A stretch of DNA of 64,000 nucleotides from NCBI RefSeq assembly GCF_014230465.1, contig NZ_JAAXCY010000008.1, forward strand, positions 248,001-312,000. Direction: 5' to 3'. A program made the translations under genes and the position numbers. The notes beneath the pieces are model-generated. The model saw only the letters and a list, made by a program, of their open reading frames with translations, was not told the origin of the DNA and did no database searches. Positions 1 through 8,869 of this stretch are shown piece after piece (positions within the stretch are counted from its first letter, which is position 1; each line of letters starts with the position of its first letter). This DNA comes from Pseudomonas cremoris. Lineage in GTDB: Bacteria; Pseudomonadota; Gammaproteobacteria; Pseudomonadales; Pseudomonadaceae.

Positions 1-296
1 TAGAGGCGGTGTTGGGCTATTGGCCAGAGGTGCGCTACCACGCGATGCAGCAAGGCATTGGCGCCGACGACCTGAGTTTCTACCCCATCAAAGGTTCATT
101 GCCCTACCAACGCACCCGTATCGGCTGCTCGGACACGCCTCAAGGGCGCGTGGCGATCGAGCGGATCAACCAGGTGCTGCGCGAGATCCCAATGGAGCAG
201 GTACAGCAGTCCTACGCCGCATGGCTGGACCCTCAGATGCGTGAGCAATACCTGCAGGACAACCCGAGCTTCTTCCAGGACGTGCCTGAGCCGTGA
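1..296 (+). CDS. C-terminal part of a periplasmic substrate-binding-like protein (5' end outside window)
   Basis: The reading frame is open from the first base, so this is the end of a longer gene, not a 95-residue protein. The visible residues resemble the C-terminus of the TIGR02285-type periplasmic binding proteins of Pseudomonas, which look like amino-acid-binding proteins without a known ligand. The tail PSFFQDVPEP ends at a TGA at 294-296. A hairpin that could terminate transcription follows at 316-347. The family call rests on general resemblance of a short tail, so it is tentative; the existence of a coding end is more secure than its name. Confidence 0.5.
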   Translation, partial: EAVLGYWPEVRYHAMQQGIGADDLSFYPIKGSLPYQRTRIGCSDTPQGRVAIERINQVLREIPMEQVQQSYAAWLDPQMREQYLQDNPSFFQDVPEP

Positions 297-315
297 CAAA
301 TCGTAGGCAAAAAGA

Positions 316-347
316 AACCCCGAGCAGTGGGGAGACAACTCGGGGTT
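316..347 (+). terminator. Putative hairpin terminator after the first gene
   Basis: Arms AACCCCGAG (316-324) and CTCGGGGTT (339-347) form a 9-bp stem with a 14-base loop. The run of T after it is short, so termination may be weak. It sits between a plus-strand gene and the minus-strand DUF3509 gene and could serve both. Confidence 0.5.
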
Positions 348-470
348 AAACGTGGCCTACAAATAGAGACCAGTACAGCAAGGCACAAACACCGGAGCAC
401 AATGTTTGCTCTTGCTGTTACAAAATCTGACCGGCCATGCTGTAGGAAGTTTCCGTTAATAAACAATTCT

Positions 471-755
471 TCATGCAACAGCAGCACTACGGGTCTGGGC
501 AGCGTTGCGCAACGCTGCAATGACCGAGGGTTCCAGGCGCCCTTCGGCAATTTTGATATCACGCAGCAGGCAATCCACCACATCCACCAACACACGCTTG
601 TCCATCAATTGCGCCCGGTCGACTTCACGCTCGACCACGATAGCGCCAGCAGGGTACTTCACCGTCACCAGGCACTCGTCCTGCGCGCCAGAGGTGGTCA
701 GCGTAACCTGATAAGGGCTCAATGCTTCTTCGAGCAATAGGCTGATACTTTCCAT
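471..755 (-). CDS. DUF3509 domain-containing protein
   Basis: A 94-residue cytoplasmic protein beginning MESISLLLEEALSPYQVTL, the characteristic opening of the Pseudomonas-restricted DUF3509 family. No catalytic motif, signal peptide or membrane segment is visible. The family has no established function that I know of. The frame also allows a GTG start four codons upstream (767), but family members normally begin at the ATG chosen here. Both neighbours point away or belong to other units, so it appears to be monocistronic. A small hairpin (CCGTCA/TGACGG, 863-879) lies in the upstream gap. Confidence 0.75.
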   Translation of the reverse strand: MESISLLLEEALSPYQVTLTTSGAQDECLVTVKYPAGAIVVEREVDRAQLMDKRVLVDVVDCLLRDIKIAEGRLEPSVIAALRNAAQTRSAAVA

Positions 756-1069
756 CTCGATCACCACTCAATAGTTCGGAAACAATCGGTTCAACGGGAG
801 CTGCATCTATCCTAAGTGACCTTTTGTGACGTAGGAAAGTTCGCTTTATCGTCTTTATGGGGCCGTCAGGGAGTGACGGATTCCAGCATGCGCTTGCAAC
901 ATGACAGGCAAAAAACGGCTGCACATAACTGCTAACGCATTGGGTGGTTGTTTTGGGGGTTGCTGGCGGCTGAGACCGGGGGTGAATCCTATACTCGGTG
1001 AGCGCTGGTGACGCTGCTACGCGGAATAAAGCGCATGTCAAAAGGCCCTTATTGCGAAGGATGAATAAA
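756..1069. other. Intergenic gap with divergent upstream regions
   Basis: About 310 bases without a convincing gene. It holds the upstream regions of the DUF3509 gene (minus) and of the small membrane protein (plus), a 6-bp hairpin at 863-879 and a possible -10 box TATACT at 990-995 without a good -35. I see no RNA gene here. Confidence 0.4.
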
Positions 1070-1270
1070 ATGCTGGAACACGACAAAGAACAGGCTGTGC
1101 TAGAGAAGATTCACGCTGACATCTCACGCATTTATGCCGAGCAACGCAAACTCAATGCAGAAGCTCACAAGATAACCCGTGAAAACTTCTGGTACCCCAT
1201 GGGTGTCGCAATGGCCGTTGTTGCAACGATTGCTTCAATCACCGGAATGGCCATTAAGTTTTTTTTGTAA
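1070..1270 (+). CDS. Small single-pass membrane protein, unknown function
   Basis: A 66-residue protein starting MLEHDKEQAVLEKIHADISR. The first 40 residues are charged and helical, with heptad-like spacing (coiled-coil-like), followed by one strongly hydrophobic segment (about residues 43-64, YPMGVAMAVVATIASITGMA) ending at the C-terminus. I chose this ATG because GAAGG at 1056-1060 lies nine bases upstream; longer starts at 998 or 1061 lack a sensibly placed ribosome site. The layout (cytoplasmic coiled coil plus C-terminal anchor) is seen in many small Pseudomonas proteins of unknown role. It is followed by a strong terminator shared with thrC. Confidence 0.6.
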   Translation: MLEHDKEQAVLEKIHADISRIYAEQRKLNAEAHKITRENFWYPMGVAMAVVATIASITGMAIKFFL

Positions 1271-1298
1271 ATCAGCTTGCACAGGGCCTGCCACAAAC

Positions 1299-1339
1299 AA
1301 AAAACGCCGCTGACCCAAGGATGGGAAAGCGGCGTTTTT
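1299..1339. terminator. Bidirectional intrinsic terminator
   Basis: AAAAACGCCGCT and AGCGGCGTTTTT form a long stem with T runs on both strands, between the convergent small membrane protein gene and thrC. Confidence 0.85.
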
Positions 1340-1355
1340 GTGTACGCGGCTTGCC

Positions 1356-2765
1356 TTACAACGGCTTGCCCCGGTTGCCATGCTGACTGACAAACGCCTG
1401 CACAGCCTTCAGGTCGTTGGCCAACACCGTGCAACGCTCTTCACGCTCAAACAGGTCAGCCAAGTGCACCGGCAGTTCCAGCGCCTTGCCAACGCCCGCT
1501 TTCTCCACCGCTTCCGGGAATTTTACCGGGTGGGCGGTGCCCAGGATCACCATCGGGATATCCAGGCTACGACGGCATTCGCGGGCGGCCTTCACACCGA
1601 TAGCGGTGTGCGGGTCAAGCAGTTCGCCGGTCTGTGCGTAGACTTCGGCGATGGTCTCGCAGGTCTGCGCATCGTCCACGGCCAGGGAATCGAACAGCTT
1701 GCGGGTTTCGGTCCAGCGCTCTTCATCGACGCTGAAACCGCCACCGCTCTTGAAGGTGTCCATCAGGCCGGCAATCGCCGCACCGTTGCGACCGTGCATG
1801 TCGAACAGCAGGCGTTCGAAGTTCGACGAGACCATGATGTCCATGGACGGCGACAGGGTTGCGTGCAGGGTTTCCTTGACGTACCTGTTGCCGCTCATGA
1901 AGCGGTGCAGGATGTCGTTGCGGTTGGTGGCGACGATCAACTGGTTGATCGGCAGGCCCATGTTGCGTGCCAGGTAGCCGGCGAAGATGTCGCCGAAGTT
2001 GCCGGTCGGCACCGAGAACGACACCGAACGCGCCGGGCCGCCCAACTGCAGGGATGCATGGAAGTAATAGACGATCTGGGCCATGATCCGCGCCCAGTTG
2101 ATCGAGTTCACCGCCACCAGGCGCGTACCCTTCAGGAAGCTCTGGTCAGCGAAGCTGTTCTTGACCATTTCCTGGCAGTCATCGAAGTTGCCTTCGATGG
2201 CGATGTTGTGGATGTTCTCGCCGAAGATGGTGGTCATCTGGCGACGCTGCACTTCCGACACACGCTTGTGCGGGTGCAGGATGAAGATGTCGACGTTTTC
2301 GCAGTGCTTGCAGCCTTCGATGGCGGCCGAACCGGTATCACCGGAAGTCGCGCCGATGATCACCACGCGCTCGCCACGCTTTTGCAGCACGTAGTCGAGC
2401 AGGCGACCCAGCAGTTGCAGGGCGAAATCCTTGAACGCCAGGGTCGGGCCGTGGAACAGCTCCAAGACCCATTCGTTGCCGTTCAGTTGGCGCAGTGGCG
2501 CGATAGCGTTGTGGGAAAACACGCCATACGTCTCTTCCAGAATCTTTTTGAAATCCGCATCTGGAATACTGCCGGTGACGAACGGGCGCATTACCCGGAA
2601 CGCCAGCTCGTGGTAAGGCAGGCCGGCCCACGAAGCGATTTCTTCCTGGGTGAAGCGTGGCAGGTTTTCCGGCACGTACAGGCCGCCGTCAGTGGCAAGG
2701 CCTGCCAGCAAGACGTCTTCGAAATTCAGGGCCGGTGCCTGGCCGCGGGTGCTGATGTAACGCAT
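1356..2765 (-). CDS. thrC: Threonine synthase
   Basis: A 469-residue PLP enzyme that converts O-phosphohomoserine to threonine in the cytoplasm. The start MRYISTRGQAPALNFEDVLL and the PLP-lysine motif GPTLAFKDFALQLLG (lysine near residue 112) are typical of the long proteobacterial ThrC class. Start chosen at ATG 2765 because AGGAG precedes it at normal spacing; an upstream in-frame start at 2807 has no support. It lies 67 bases downstream of hom on the same strand, the usual Pseudomonas arrangement, so the last two steps to threonine are probably co-transcribed. A bidirectional terminator follows it. Confidence 0.97.
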   Translation of the reverse strand: MRYISTRGQAPALNFEDVLLAGLATDGGLYVPENLPRFTQEEIASWAGLPYHELAFRVMRPFVTGSIPDADFKKILEETYGVFSHNAIAPLRQLNGNEWVLELFHGPTLAFKDFALQLLGRLLDYVLQKRGERVVIIGATSGDTGSAAIEGCKHCENVDIFILHPHKRVSEVQRRQMTTIFGENIHNIAIEGNFDDCQEMVKNSFADQSFLKGTRLVAVNSINWARIMAQIVYYFHASLQLGGPARSVSFSVPTGNFGDIFAGYLARNMGLPINQLIVATNRNDILHRFMSGNRYVKETLHATLSPSMDIMVSSNFERLLFDMHGRNGAAIAGLMDTFKSGGGFSVDEERWTETRKLFDSLAVDDAQTCETIAEVYAQTGELLDPHTAIGVKAARECRRSLDIPMVILGTAHPVKFPEAVEKAGVGKALELPVHLADLFEREERCTVLANDLKAVQAFVSQHGNRGKPL

Positions 2766-2832
2766 GACTGGCTCCTCTAAAACATTCTCGAACAGAGGCC
2801 GCCGCACGCACGGGGCCCCTGCAACAAATCAG

Positions 2833-4137
2833 TTAGTTCAAGTGCTCGACGCGGATGCGCACCACTGGACCGACCACACCTTGCAGGGCTTCCAGGGCGG
2901 CGATGGCATCGTTCATGTGCTGTTCGAGCACGCGGTGGGTCAGCAGGATCATCGGCACTTGGCCGTTTTGCTCCTCGACTTCCTTCTGCATGATCGACTC
3001 TATGTTGATACCGCGCTCCGACAGGATACTGGCGACCTGGGCCAACACGCCTGGGTGGTCCTGGGCCTGGATGCGCAGGTAGTAGGCGCTTTCGCAGGCT
3101 TCGATCGGCAGGATCGGGTGGGCCGACAGCGAATCCGGCTGAAAAGCCAGGTGCGGTACACGGTTTTCCGGGTCGCTGGTCATGGCGCGAACCACGTCCA
3201 CCAGGTCAGCGATCACCGACGAGGCCGTTGGCTCCATGCCGGCGCCAGCGCCGTAGAACAGGGTGGAGCCAGCGGCGTCACCGTTGACCATCACGGCGTT
3301 CATCACGCCATTGACGTTCGCGATCAGGCGGTCGGCCGGGATCAGCGTCGGGTGCACACGCAGCTCGATACCGGCTGGAGTGCTGCGCGCCACGCCGAGG
3401 TGCTTGATGCGGTAGCCCAGCGCTTCGGCGTAATTCACGTCGGCGGTGGTCAGCTTTGTGATGCCTTCGGTGTAGGCCTTGTCGAACTGCAGCGGGATAC
3501 CAAAGGCGATGGACGCCAGGATGGTCAGCTTATGCGCAGCGTCGATGCCTTCCACGTCGAAGGTCGGATCGGCTTCGGCGTAACCCAGGGCCTGGGCTTC
3601 GGCCAGCACGTCTTCGAAGGTACGGCCCTTCTCACGCATTTCAGTGAGGATGAAGTTACCGGTGCCGTTGATGATGCCGGCCACCCAGTTGATGCGGTTG
3701 GCGGACAGGCCTTCACGAATCGCCTTGATCACCGGGATACCACCGGCAACAGCGGCTTCGAACGCCACGATCACGCCCTTTTCACGGGCTTTGGCGAAGA
3801 TCTCGTTGCCGTGCACGGCAATCAGCGCCTTGTTGGCGGTGACCACGTGCTTGCCGTTCTCGATGGCCTTGAGCACCAGCTCGCGGGCCACGGTGTAGCC
3901 GCCCACCAGCTCGATAACGATATCGATCTCAGGGTTGGTGGCAACGTCGAAGACATCGTTGGTAATCGCAATACCGGTCGTTTGGAACTGAGGTTTTGGC
4001 GAACGCGTGGCAATTTGTGCCACTTCAATCCCACGCCCTGCACGGCGGGAAATTTCCTCAGCGTTACGCTGAAGTACGTTGAAGGTGCCGCCACCGACGG
4101 TCCCTAACCCACAGATGCCTACTTTGACCGGTTTCAC
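2833..4137 (-). CDS. hom: Homoserine dehydrogenase
   Basis: A 434-residue NAD(P)-dependent enzyme reducing aspartate semialdehyde to homoserine, the branch point to threonine and methionine. The N-terminal Rossmann motif GICGLGTVGGG (about residues 6-16) and a C-terminal ACT domain (about residues 350-390, YYLRIQAQDHPGVLAQVASI) for amino-acid feedback are visible. I chose the GTG at 4137 because GGGGAG sits seven bases upstream and the resulting 434 residues match the usual Pseudomonas length; an ATG five codons earlier (4152) is the alternative. It lies upstream of thrC and downstream of dsbC on the same strand. Confidence 0.95.
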   Translation of the reverse strand: MKPVKVGICGLGTVGGGTFNVLQRNAEEISRRAGRGIEVAQIATRSPKPQFQTTGIAITNDVFDVATNPEIDIVIELVGGYTVARELVLKAIENGKHVVTANKALIAVHGNEIFAKAREKGVIVAFEAAVAGGIPVIKAIREGLSANRINWVAGIINGTGNFILTEMREKGRTFEDVLAEAQALGYAEADPTFDVEGIDAAHKLTILASIAFGIPLQFDKAYTEGITKLTTADVNYAEALGYRIKHLGVARSTPAGIELRVHPTLIPADRLIANVNGVMNAVMVNGDAAGSTLFYGAGAGMEPTASSVIADLVDVVRAMTSDPENRVPHLAFQPDSLSAHPILPIEACESAYYLRIQAQDHPGVLAQVASILSERGINIESIMQKEVEEQNGQVPMILLTHRVLEQHMNDAIAALEALQGVVGPVVRIRVEHLN

Positions 4138-4155
4138 TGAAGAACTCCCCATGAA

Positions 4156-4203
4156 ACGGCCGACGCTAGGTCGGCCGTGGAAAACAGCCGCACGACTGCG
4201 GCT
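4156..4203 (-). other. Two tandem hairpins between dsbC and hom
   Basis: ACGGCCGAC/GTCGGCCGT (4156-4178) and AGCCGCA/TGCGGCT (4186-4203) can each fold. There is no T run, so these may be RNA-stability or partial-termination elements in the dsbC-hom gap, not a full terminator. Confidence 0.4.
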
Positions 4204-4255
4204 TGCAATTAACGACCCGTCGACGCGTCAACGGGCCTTGATCGTCGATGCTGGT

Positions 4256-4987
4256 TTATTTGGCACCGAGCGCCAGTTTGGCAACTTGTGGAGCCGGCTG
4301 GTAGCCCGGAATCACTTGGCCGTCAGCCAAAACGATGGCCGGTGTACCGTTCACGCCGATGGACTGGCCCAGGGCAAACTGCTTGGAAACCGGGTTGGCG
4401 CACTTGGCGGCCTTGATTTCCTTGCCATCGACCATCTTGTCCATGGCTGCTTTTTTATCGGCCGAGCACCATACCGCCTGCAACTGCTCGTCACCCGGCG
4501 AGCCCAGGCCTTGGCGCGGGAACGCTACGTAGCGCACTTCCACACCCAGCTTGTTCAGCGCAGGCACTTCGGCGTGCAGCTTGTGGCAGTACGGGCAGGT
4601 GGTGTCGGTGAACACGGTGATATGGGTCTTGGTCTCGCCGATGGCCGGGTAAACCACGGTCTCAGCTACCGGAATACCGTTGATCAACTTGGACACGCCC
4701 AGGCGCTCGGCTTTCTCGGTGAGGTTGACCGGCTTGCCGTCTTTGAGCTGGAACAGGTAGCCCTGGACGATGTACTGGCCATCGGCACTGGCGTACAGCA
4801 CGCGACTGCCCTTGAGCTTGACTTCATACAGACCGGCCATCGGGCTTGCGCTGATGCTTTCGATTGGCGTGTCGAGTTGCAGGTTGGCCAGGCTCTTGCG
4901 GATGGTCTGCTCGGCAGCATCATCGGCGACAACAAAAGTGGAAACCAACGCAATGGCTGCGGCGGCGATAATCTGGGTCAAGCGCAT
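4256..4987 (-). CDS. dsbC: Periplasmic disulfide isomerase DsbC
   Basis: A 243-residue thiol:disulfide interchange protein that reshuffles wrong disulfides in periplasmic proteins and is kept reduced by DsbD. A signal peptide (MRLTQIIAAAAIALVSTFVV, cut near ADDAA) is followed by the N-terminal dimerisation domain (about 25-85) and a thioredoxin fold with the catalytic pair CPYC at residues 131-134; a second cysteine pair (WCSADKK, AKCANP) and the cis-proline region NGTPAIV are present. Start ATG 4987 is preceded by AGGAG. It lies between xerD and hom, a conserved arrangement in Pseudomonas. Confidence 0.96.
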   Translation of the reverse strand: MRLTQIIAAAAIALVSTFVVADDAAEQTIRKSLANLQLDTPIESISASPMAGLYEVKLKGSRVLYASADGQYIVQGYLFQLKDGKPVNLTEKAERLGVSKLINGIPVAETVVYPAIGETKTHITVFTDTTCPYCHKLHAEVPALNKLGVEVRYVAFPRQGLGSPGDEQLQAVWCSADKKAAMDKMVDGKEIKAAKCANPVSKQFALGQSIGVNGTPAIVLADGQVIPGYQPAPQVAKLALGAK

Positions 4988-5129
4988 GGGAACTCCTGAA
5001 GGCAGATGCAGGGACGGGAGCAGGAACACTGAACTGAAAACACAGGTTTGGGCCGTCCCCTTTGCTAACCGGCAAAGCCTACCACAGTTGGGCCGCAGGG
5101 CAGCCCGCAGCGGCTTAAATTGGCGTTAT

Positions 5130-6026
5130 TCAACCGCGTGGATGGTGCTTGGCGTGCATATCCTGCAAGCGCGCGCGCGCGACATGGGTATAGATCTGGG
5201 TTGTGGATAAGTCGCTGTGGCCGAGCAGCATTTGCACGACGCGCAAATCCGCACCGTGGTTGAGCAAATGCGTGGCAAATGCGTGGCGCAACGTGTGAGG
5301 TGACAAGGTCTTGCCGATCCCGGCAACTTTGGCCTGATGCTTGATACGGTGCCAGAAGGTCTGACGGGTCATCTGCTCGCCGCGCAGGCTGGGGAACAAC
5401 ACATCGCTGGGGCGCCCGCCGAGCAGCTCATTGCGGGCATCCCGCATGTAGCGCTCGACCCACACAATCGACTCCTCACCCATTGGTACCAGCCGCTCCT
5501 TGCTGCCCTTGCCCATTACCCGCAGCACGCCCTGACGGAGGTTGACTTGCTCCAGGGTCAGGCTGATCAGCTCGGTTACGCGCAGACCGCAGGCATATAG
5601 CACTTCGAGCATCGCTCGGTCACGCTGGCCGATGGCTTCGCTCAGGTCAGGCGCGGCGAGCAAAGCATCGACGTCAGCTTCCGACAGGGATTTAGGCAAC
5701 GGCCTGCCGAGTTGCGGCATGTCGACTTGCAGGGTGGGGTCAAGGGCGATCAGTTTTTCCCGCAGCAGGTAGCGATAAAAACCACGCACACCGGAGAGGA
5801 ATCGCGCGGTAGAGCGCGGTTTGTAGCTCTGCTCCAGGCGCCAGGCCAGGTGATCGAGGATCAACTCGCGACCGGCGTTGATCAGTTCAAGGTTCTTTTC
5901 CTGCAGCCAGCCGTTGAACAGGGCCAGATCGCTGCGGTAGGCCTGGCGAGTGTTGTCCGATAGGCCTTTTTCCAGCCAGAGGGCGTCGAGGAAGCGGTCG
6001 ATCAAGGGGTGGTCAATGGCGGGCAT
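5130..6026 (-). CDS. xerD: Site-specific tyrosine recombinase XerD
   Basis: A 298-residue tyrosine recombinase that with XerC resolves chromosome dimers at dif under FtsK control. The N-terminal core-binding SAM-like domain (about 1-105) and the catalytic domain are complete: Arg149 (CGLRVTEL), HTLR at 244-247, His270 (LGHSDLSTT) and the nucleophile Tyr279. This is the housekeeping enzyme and not an integrase of a mobile element: it sits in its conserved place upstream of dsbC, and no attachment site or cargo lies around it. No strong ribosome site is visible before the ATG. Confidence 0.95.
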   Translation of the reverse strand: MPAIDHPLIDRFLDALWLEKGLSDNTRQAYRSDLALFNGWLQEKNLELINAGRELILDHLAWRLEQSYKPRSTARFLSGVRGFYRYLLREKLIALDPTLQVDMPQLGRPLPKSLSEADVDALLAAPDLSEAIGQRDRAMLEVLYACGLRVTELISLTLEQVNLRQGVLRVMGKGSKERLVPMGEESIVWVERYMRDARNELLGGRPSDVLFPSLRGEQMTRQTFWHRIKHQAKVAGIGKTLSPHTLRHAFATHLLNHGADLRVVQMLLGHSDLSTTQIYTHVARARLQDMHAKHHPRG

Positions 6027-6065
6027 GAGGGCTCAGGCGGATTACTGGAGTGTCTGTCAGATCCT

Positions 6066-6158
6066 ATCGCAGGCAAGCCAGCTCCCACAGGGGTTTTGTG
6101 TCAGGCCACTGATTCGTGACCGACATTGGTCAAATGTGGGAGCTGGCTTGCCTGCTAT
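6066..6158. repeat. REP inverted pair (REPIN)
   Basis: Two REP palindromes in opposite orientation (ATCGCAGGCAAGCCAGCTCCCAC-type at 6066-6088 and its complement at 6136-6158) enclose about 47 bases. This is the GTGGGAGCTGGCTTGCCTGC variant, also seen at 46315-46398. Confidence 0.9.
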
Positions 6159-6178
6159 AGCCACGACTCGGTCTGAGG

Positions 6179-6592
6179 TCAGTCAACAAACCCAGGCAAC
6201 ACCGGTACCGGACGCTTATCGGCATCGATTGCCACAAAGCTGAACACCCCCTGGATCGCTCGTTCACGACCATCGGCACTCATGCTCTCGACGAACACTT
6301 CCACTTCAACCTTGAGGCTGGTGTTGCCCACCTTGATCACACGGCCGATCAGCTCAACGATGGAGCCTGCCGGGATCGCATGATTGAAGTCGATACGGTC
6401 CGTGGAGACGGTCACCAAGGGCAGACGACAAAACCGCGTGGCGGTGATGAACGAGACTTCGTCCATCCAGGCCAGGGCAGTGCCGCCGAACAGGGTGTTG
6501 TGGTGATTGGTGGTCGGCGGGAACACCGCCTTGGTCACATGGGTAACGGACAGGTCGGTGCGGCGCTGGATTTCTTCGAGGCGGGTGGTCAT
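6179..6592 (-). CDS. Acyl-CoA thioesterase, hot-dog fold (YciA-like)
   Basis: A 137-residue single hot-dog-domain protein expected to hydrolyse acyl-CoA esters to CoA and free acid in the cytoplasm. The family signature NTLFGGTALAWMDEVSFI lies near residues 32-50, with the catalytic Asp/Glu region, followed by FNHAIPAGSIVELIGRV typical of the YciA/BFIT group. The length is normal. It is separate from rplS, whose terminator (6628-6655) lies just upstream of its start, and it may be expressed from its own promoter. The exact acyl substrate cannot be read from sequence. Confidence 0.88.
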   Translation of the reverse strand: MTTRLEEIQRRTDLSVTHVTKAVFPPTTNHHNTLFGGTALAWMDEVSFITATRFCRLPLVTVSTDRIDFNHAIPAGSIVELIGRVIKVGNTSLKVEVEVFVESMSADGRERAIQGVFSFVAIDADKRPVPVLPGFVD

Positions 6593-6627
6593 TCACAATT
6601 ACCGGCAAATAGACAAATTTCAGGCAC

Positions 6628-6655
6628 AAAAAAGCAGCCCGTAGGCTGCTTTTTT
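6628..6655 (-). terminator. Intrinsic terminator of the rpsP-rplS operon
   Basis: AAAAAAGCAGCC and GGCTGCTTTTTT form a stem with a CGTA loop and T runs on both strands, just after the rplS stop. Confidence 0.9.
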
Positions 6656-6674
6656 CTGCATCGGGAAGCTGGAC

Positions 6675-7025
6675 TTAAGCCAGTTTTTCCTTGATGCGAG
6701 CTGCTTTACCGGACAGATCACGCAGGTAGTACAGCTTGGCTTTACGTACGTCACCGCGACGCTTAACGGCCATGCTGTCGATTTGCGGGCTGTAGGTCTG
6801 GAAAGTACGCTCTACGCCAACACCGTTGGAGATTTTACGAACAGTGAAAGCACTGTTCACACCACGGTTACGCTTGGCGATTACCACGCCTTCGAACGCT
6901 TGCAGACGCGAACGGTCGCCTTCCTTCACTTTCACCTGAACGACAATGGTGTCGCCCGGGGCAAAGGTAGGGATCTCTTTGGTCATCTGCTCTGCTTCGA
7001 GTGCAAGGATGATTTTGTTAGTCAT
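6675..7025 (-). CDS. rplS: 50S ribosomal protein L19
   Basis: A 116-residue ribosomal protein of the large subunit that contacts the small subunit at an intersubunit bridge. The sequence [18 protein letters not shown] and [20 protein letters not shown] is unmistakable for L19. Start ATG 7025 has AGGAGCACAGC ahead of it. It is the last gene of the rpsP-rimM-trmD-rplS operon and is followed directly by an intrinsic terminator. Length and composition are normal. Confidence 0.98.
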
Positions 7026-7070
7026 GCTGTGCTCCTAAGGTAAGTCAATGGACCTACCATCGATACGTTG

Positions 7071-7823
7071 TTAACTATCGTCCCGCGCGAGGATGTATTC
7101 CTCGAGCAGCTTCTTCTCTTCTCCAGAAAGCGAGCGGCTTTCCAGAAGATCGGCGCGTCGTTCATAGGTCCGACCAAGGGACTGCTGTAAACGCCAACGC
7201 CGGATGTGTGCGTGATTGCCACTTAGCAATACGTCGGGAACACGCTGATCCGCATACACCTCCGGTCGGGTGTAATGCGGGCAATCCAGCAAACCATCCG
7301 TGAAGGAATCTTCCTCCGCGGAGTCCGCATGCCCTAAAGCTCCAGGCAGCAGTCGTGTAACCGCATCTATCAGGACCATCGCCGGCAGCTCGCCGCCAGA
7401 CAGGACATAGTCCCCAATCGACCACTCTTCATCGACATGAGCATCAATAAAACGCTCGTCAATGCCTTCATAGCGACCGGCAATCAGGATTAATGCTTCC
7501 TCATTCGCCATGTCGCGTACCGCAGCCTGTTTCAGCTGACGGCCTTGAGGGGACAGGTAAATTACCTTCGCCTTCTCCCCGGCGGCGGCCTTGGCCTGGG
7601 CCAACGCGTCTTCCAGGGGCTTGATCTTCATCACCATGCCCGGGCCACCGCCAAATGGGCGATCGTCCACAGTGTGATGTCGATCCGTCGTGTAGTCTCG
7701 CGGGTTCCAACAGGTGAGCTGTAAAAGCCCCTGCTTCACCGCCCGACTGGTGATGCCGTACTCGCTGATGGCGGAAAACATCTCGGGAAACAAACTGATC
7801 ACTTCAATGCGCAAATTAGCCAC
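7071..7823 (-). CDS. trmD: tRNA (guanine37-N1)-methyltransferase
   Basis: A 250-residue SPOUT-class enzyme that methylates G37 next to the anticodon with S-adenosylmethionine, preventing +1 frameshifting. The trefoil-knot sequences [20 protein letters not shown] and [20 protein letters not shown] are present, as is the C-terminal tRNA-binding part HYTRPEVY. I chose the GTG at 7823 (GTGGCTAATTTGCGC), two bases after the rimM stop, since family members begin at this residue; upstream starts would overlap rimM heavily. Spacing to rplS is short, consistent with one operon. Confidence 0.96.
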   Translation of the reverse strand: MANLRIEVISLFPEMFSAISEYGITSRAVKQGLLQLTCWNPRDYTTDRHHTVDDRPFGGGPGMVMKIKPLEDALAQAKAAAGEKAKVIYLSPQGRQLKQAAVRDMANEEALILIAGRYEGIDERFIDAHVDEEWSIGDYVLSGGELPAMVLIDAVTRLLPGALGHADSAEEDSFTDGLLDCPHYTRPEVYADQRVPDVLLSGNHAHIRRWRLQQSLGRTYERRADLLESRSLSGEEKKLLEEYILARDDS

Positions 7824-7825
7824 GC

Positions 7826-8362
7826 TTAGAAGTCCGCGTCCCATTCCACCTTCATCTCGCCCGCCGCCAGATCGACTGCCAACACACATTGCCCGGTATA
7901 GGGCAGCAAGCGTTCGCGATCATCCAGGCTGCCAGCGCAAGGCTTGACCACCATTACATCATTGGCGCCGGTTTCCAGAAGATGATCGATTTTCCCGAGC
8001 AATTGCCCCAGTTGATCAATAACCTTCAGACCTTCCAGCTGGTACCAGTAGTACTCGCCGTCGGTCAATTCAGGGAACAGGTTGCGCGGCACGCAGATCT
8101 CATAACCGGCCAGAAGACGAGCTTCTTCACGATCATCAAGACCCTTGAGCTTTGCGACCAGGAACTTGTCGCTCCCGCGTCCACTGACCAGCTCGACCTG
8201 TTTCACACTACCTTCGCGCTTAAGCGTCCAGGTTTTGTACTGCAACAGGTTTTCAGTCGGATCAGTAAAGGAATACACCTTCACTTCGCCGCGAACGCCA
8301 TGAACAGAGTAAATCTTGCCGATAACGATCAAATCATCAGCAACAGCTGGCGTCGCGTTCAT
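7826..8362 (-). CDS. rimM: 16S rRNA processing protein RimM
   Basis: A 178-residue assembly factor for the 30S head that binds ribosomal protein S19. The N-terminal beta-barrel ([20 protein letters not shown]) and the C-terminal PRC-barrel ([15 protein letters not shown]) are both present. The gene starts five bases after rpsP and ends two bases before trmD, so the four genes are tightly packed and surely co-transcribed. No unusual features. Confidence 0.97.
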   Translation of the reverse strand: MNATPAVADDLIVIGKIYSVHGVRGEVKVYSFTDPTENLLQYKTWTLKREGSVKQVELVSGRGSDKFLVAKLKGLDDREEARLLAGYEICVPRNLFPELTDGEYYWYQLEGLKVIDQLGQLLGKIDHLLETGANDVMVVKPCAGSLDDRERLLPYTGQCVLAVDLAAGEMKVEWDADF

Positions 8363-8367
8363 ATTGC

Positions 8368-8619
8368 TCAGGCTGCGGCCTTAGCCGAGTCCTTCAACAG
8401 CTGAGCAACACGCTCAGATGGTTGTGCACCAACGCTCAGCCAGTAGGCTACGCGCTCTTGGTTCACGGACAGACGAACTTCTTGACCACGAGCGATCGGG
8501 TTGAAGAAGCCAACTTGTTCCTTGTGAGAGCCGTCACGTGGGTTGCGGCTGTCAGTTACGGTCAAGTGGTAAAACGGGCGCTTTTTGGAGCCGCCAAGGG
8601 CAAGACGGATTGTTAGCAT
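8368..8619 (-). CDS. rpsP: 30S ribosomal protein S16
   Basis: An 83-residue small-subunit ribosomal protein, first gene of the rpsP-rimM-trmD-rplS operon. [21 protein letters not shown] and [18 protein letters not shown] are diagnostic. A short AGGA precedes the ATG. A well-formed sigma-70 promoter lies about 75 bases upstream (8692-8719). Confidence 0.98.
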   Translation of the reverse strand: MLTIRLALGGSKKRPFYHLTVTDSRNPRDGSHKEQVGFFNPIARGQEVRLSVNQERVAYWLSVGAQPSERVAQLLKDSAKAAA

Positions 8620-8691
8620 GTGAACATCGTTCCTGTAGTCGGTGCTGCAAATCTAAATGCACAGCGGGCATAGGTGCCCGAAAGGCCGCAT

Positions 8692-8719
8692 ATTCTAAGG
8701 AATATCCGGACTTTTGCAA
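8692..8719 (-). promoter_or_regulatory. Sigma-70 promoter of the rpsP operon
   Basis: On the minus strand TTGCAA, 16 bases, then TAGAAT; the untranslated leader would be about 65 bases and contains a small GC hairpin. Strong composition for a ribosomal operon. Confidence 0.6.
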
Positions 8720-8840
8720 ATGTCTTTTTCTGGCGCCTATCAGCGTGCCATTCAGATCTGCTATAGAGCCGTCGATTAAAACGGCGAGTCAGCCCCCGCC
8801 AACGGCGGGTTTGCTGGAGATCCCACATCCCTGTGGGTCG

Positions 8841-8862
8841 GAGCAAGAGCGGGCTCTTGCTC
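8841..8862 (-). terminator. Putative hairpin after ffh
   Basis: GAGCAAGAGC and GCTCTTGCTC form a perfect palindromic hairpin just downstream of the ffh stop. There is no T run, so it may stabilise the mRNA end or terminate weakly. A second GC hairpin (CCCGCC/GGCGGG) lies next to it near 8797-8812. Confidence 0.45.
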
Positions 8863-8869
8863 GAATTCT

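Noticed and set aside
5130..6026. Tyrosine recombinase as a sign of a mobile element
   Set aside because: All features fit chromosomal XerD in its conserved place next to dsbC.
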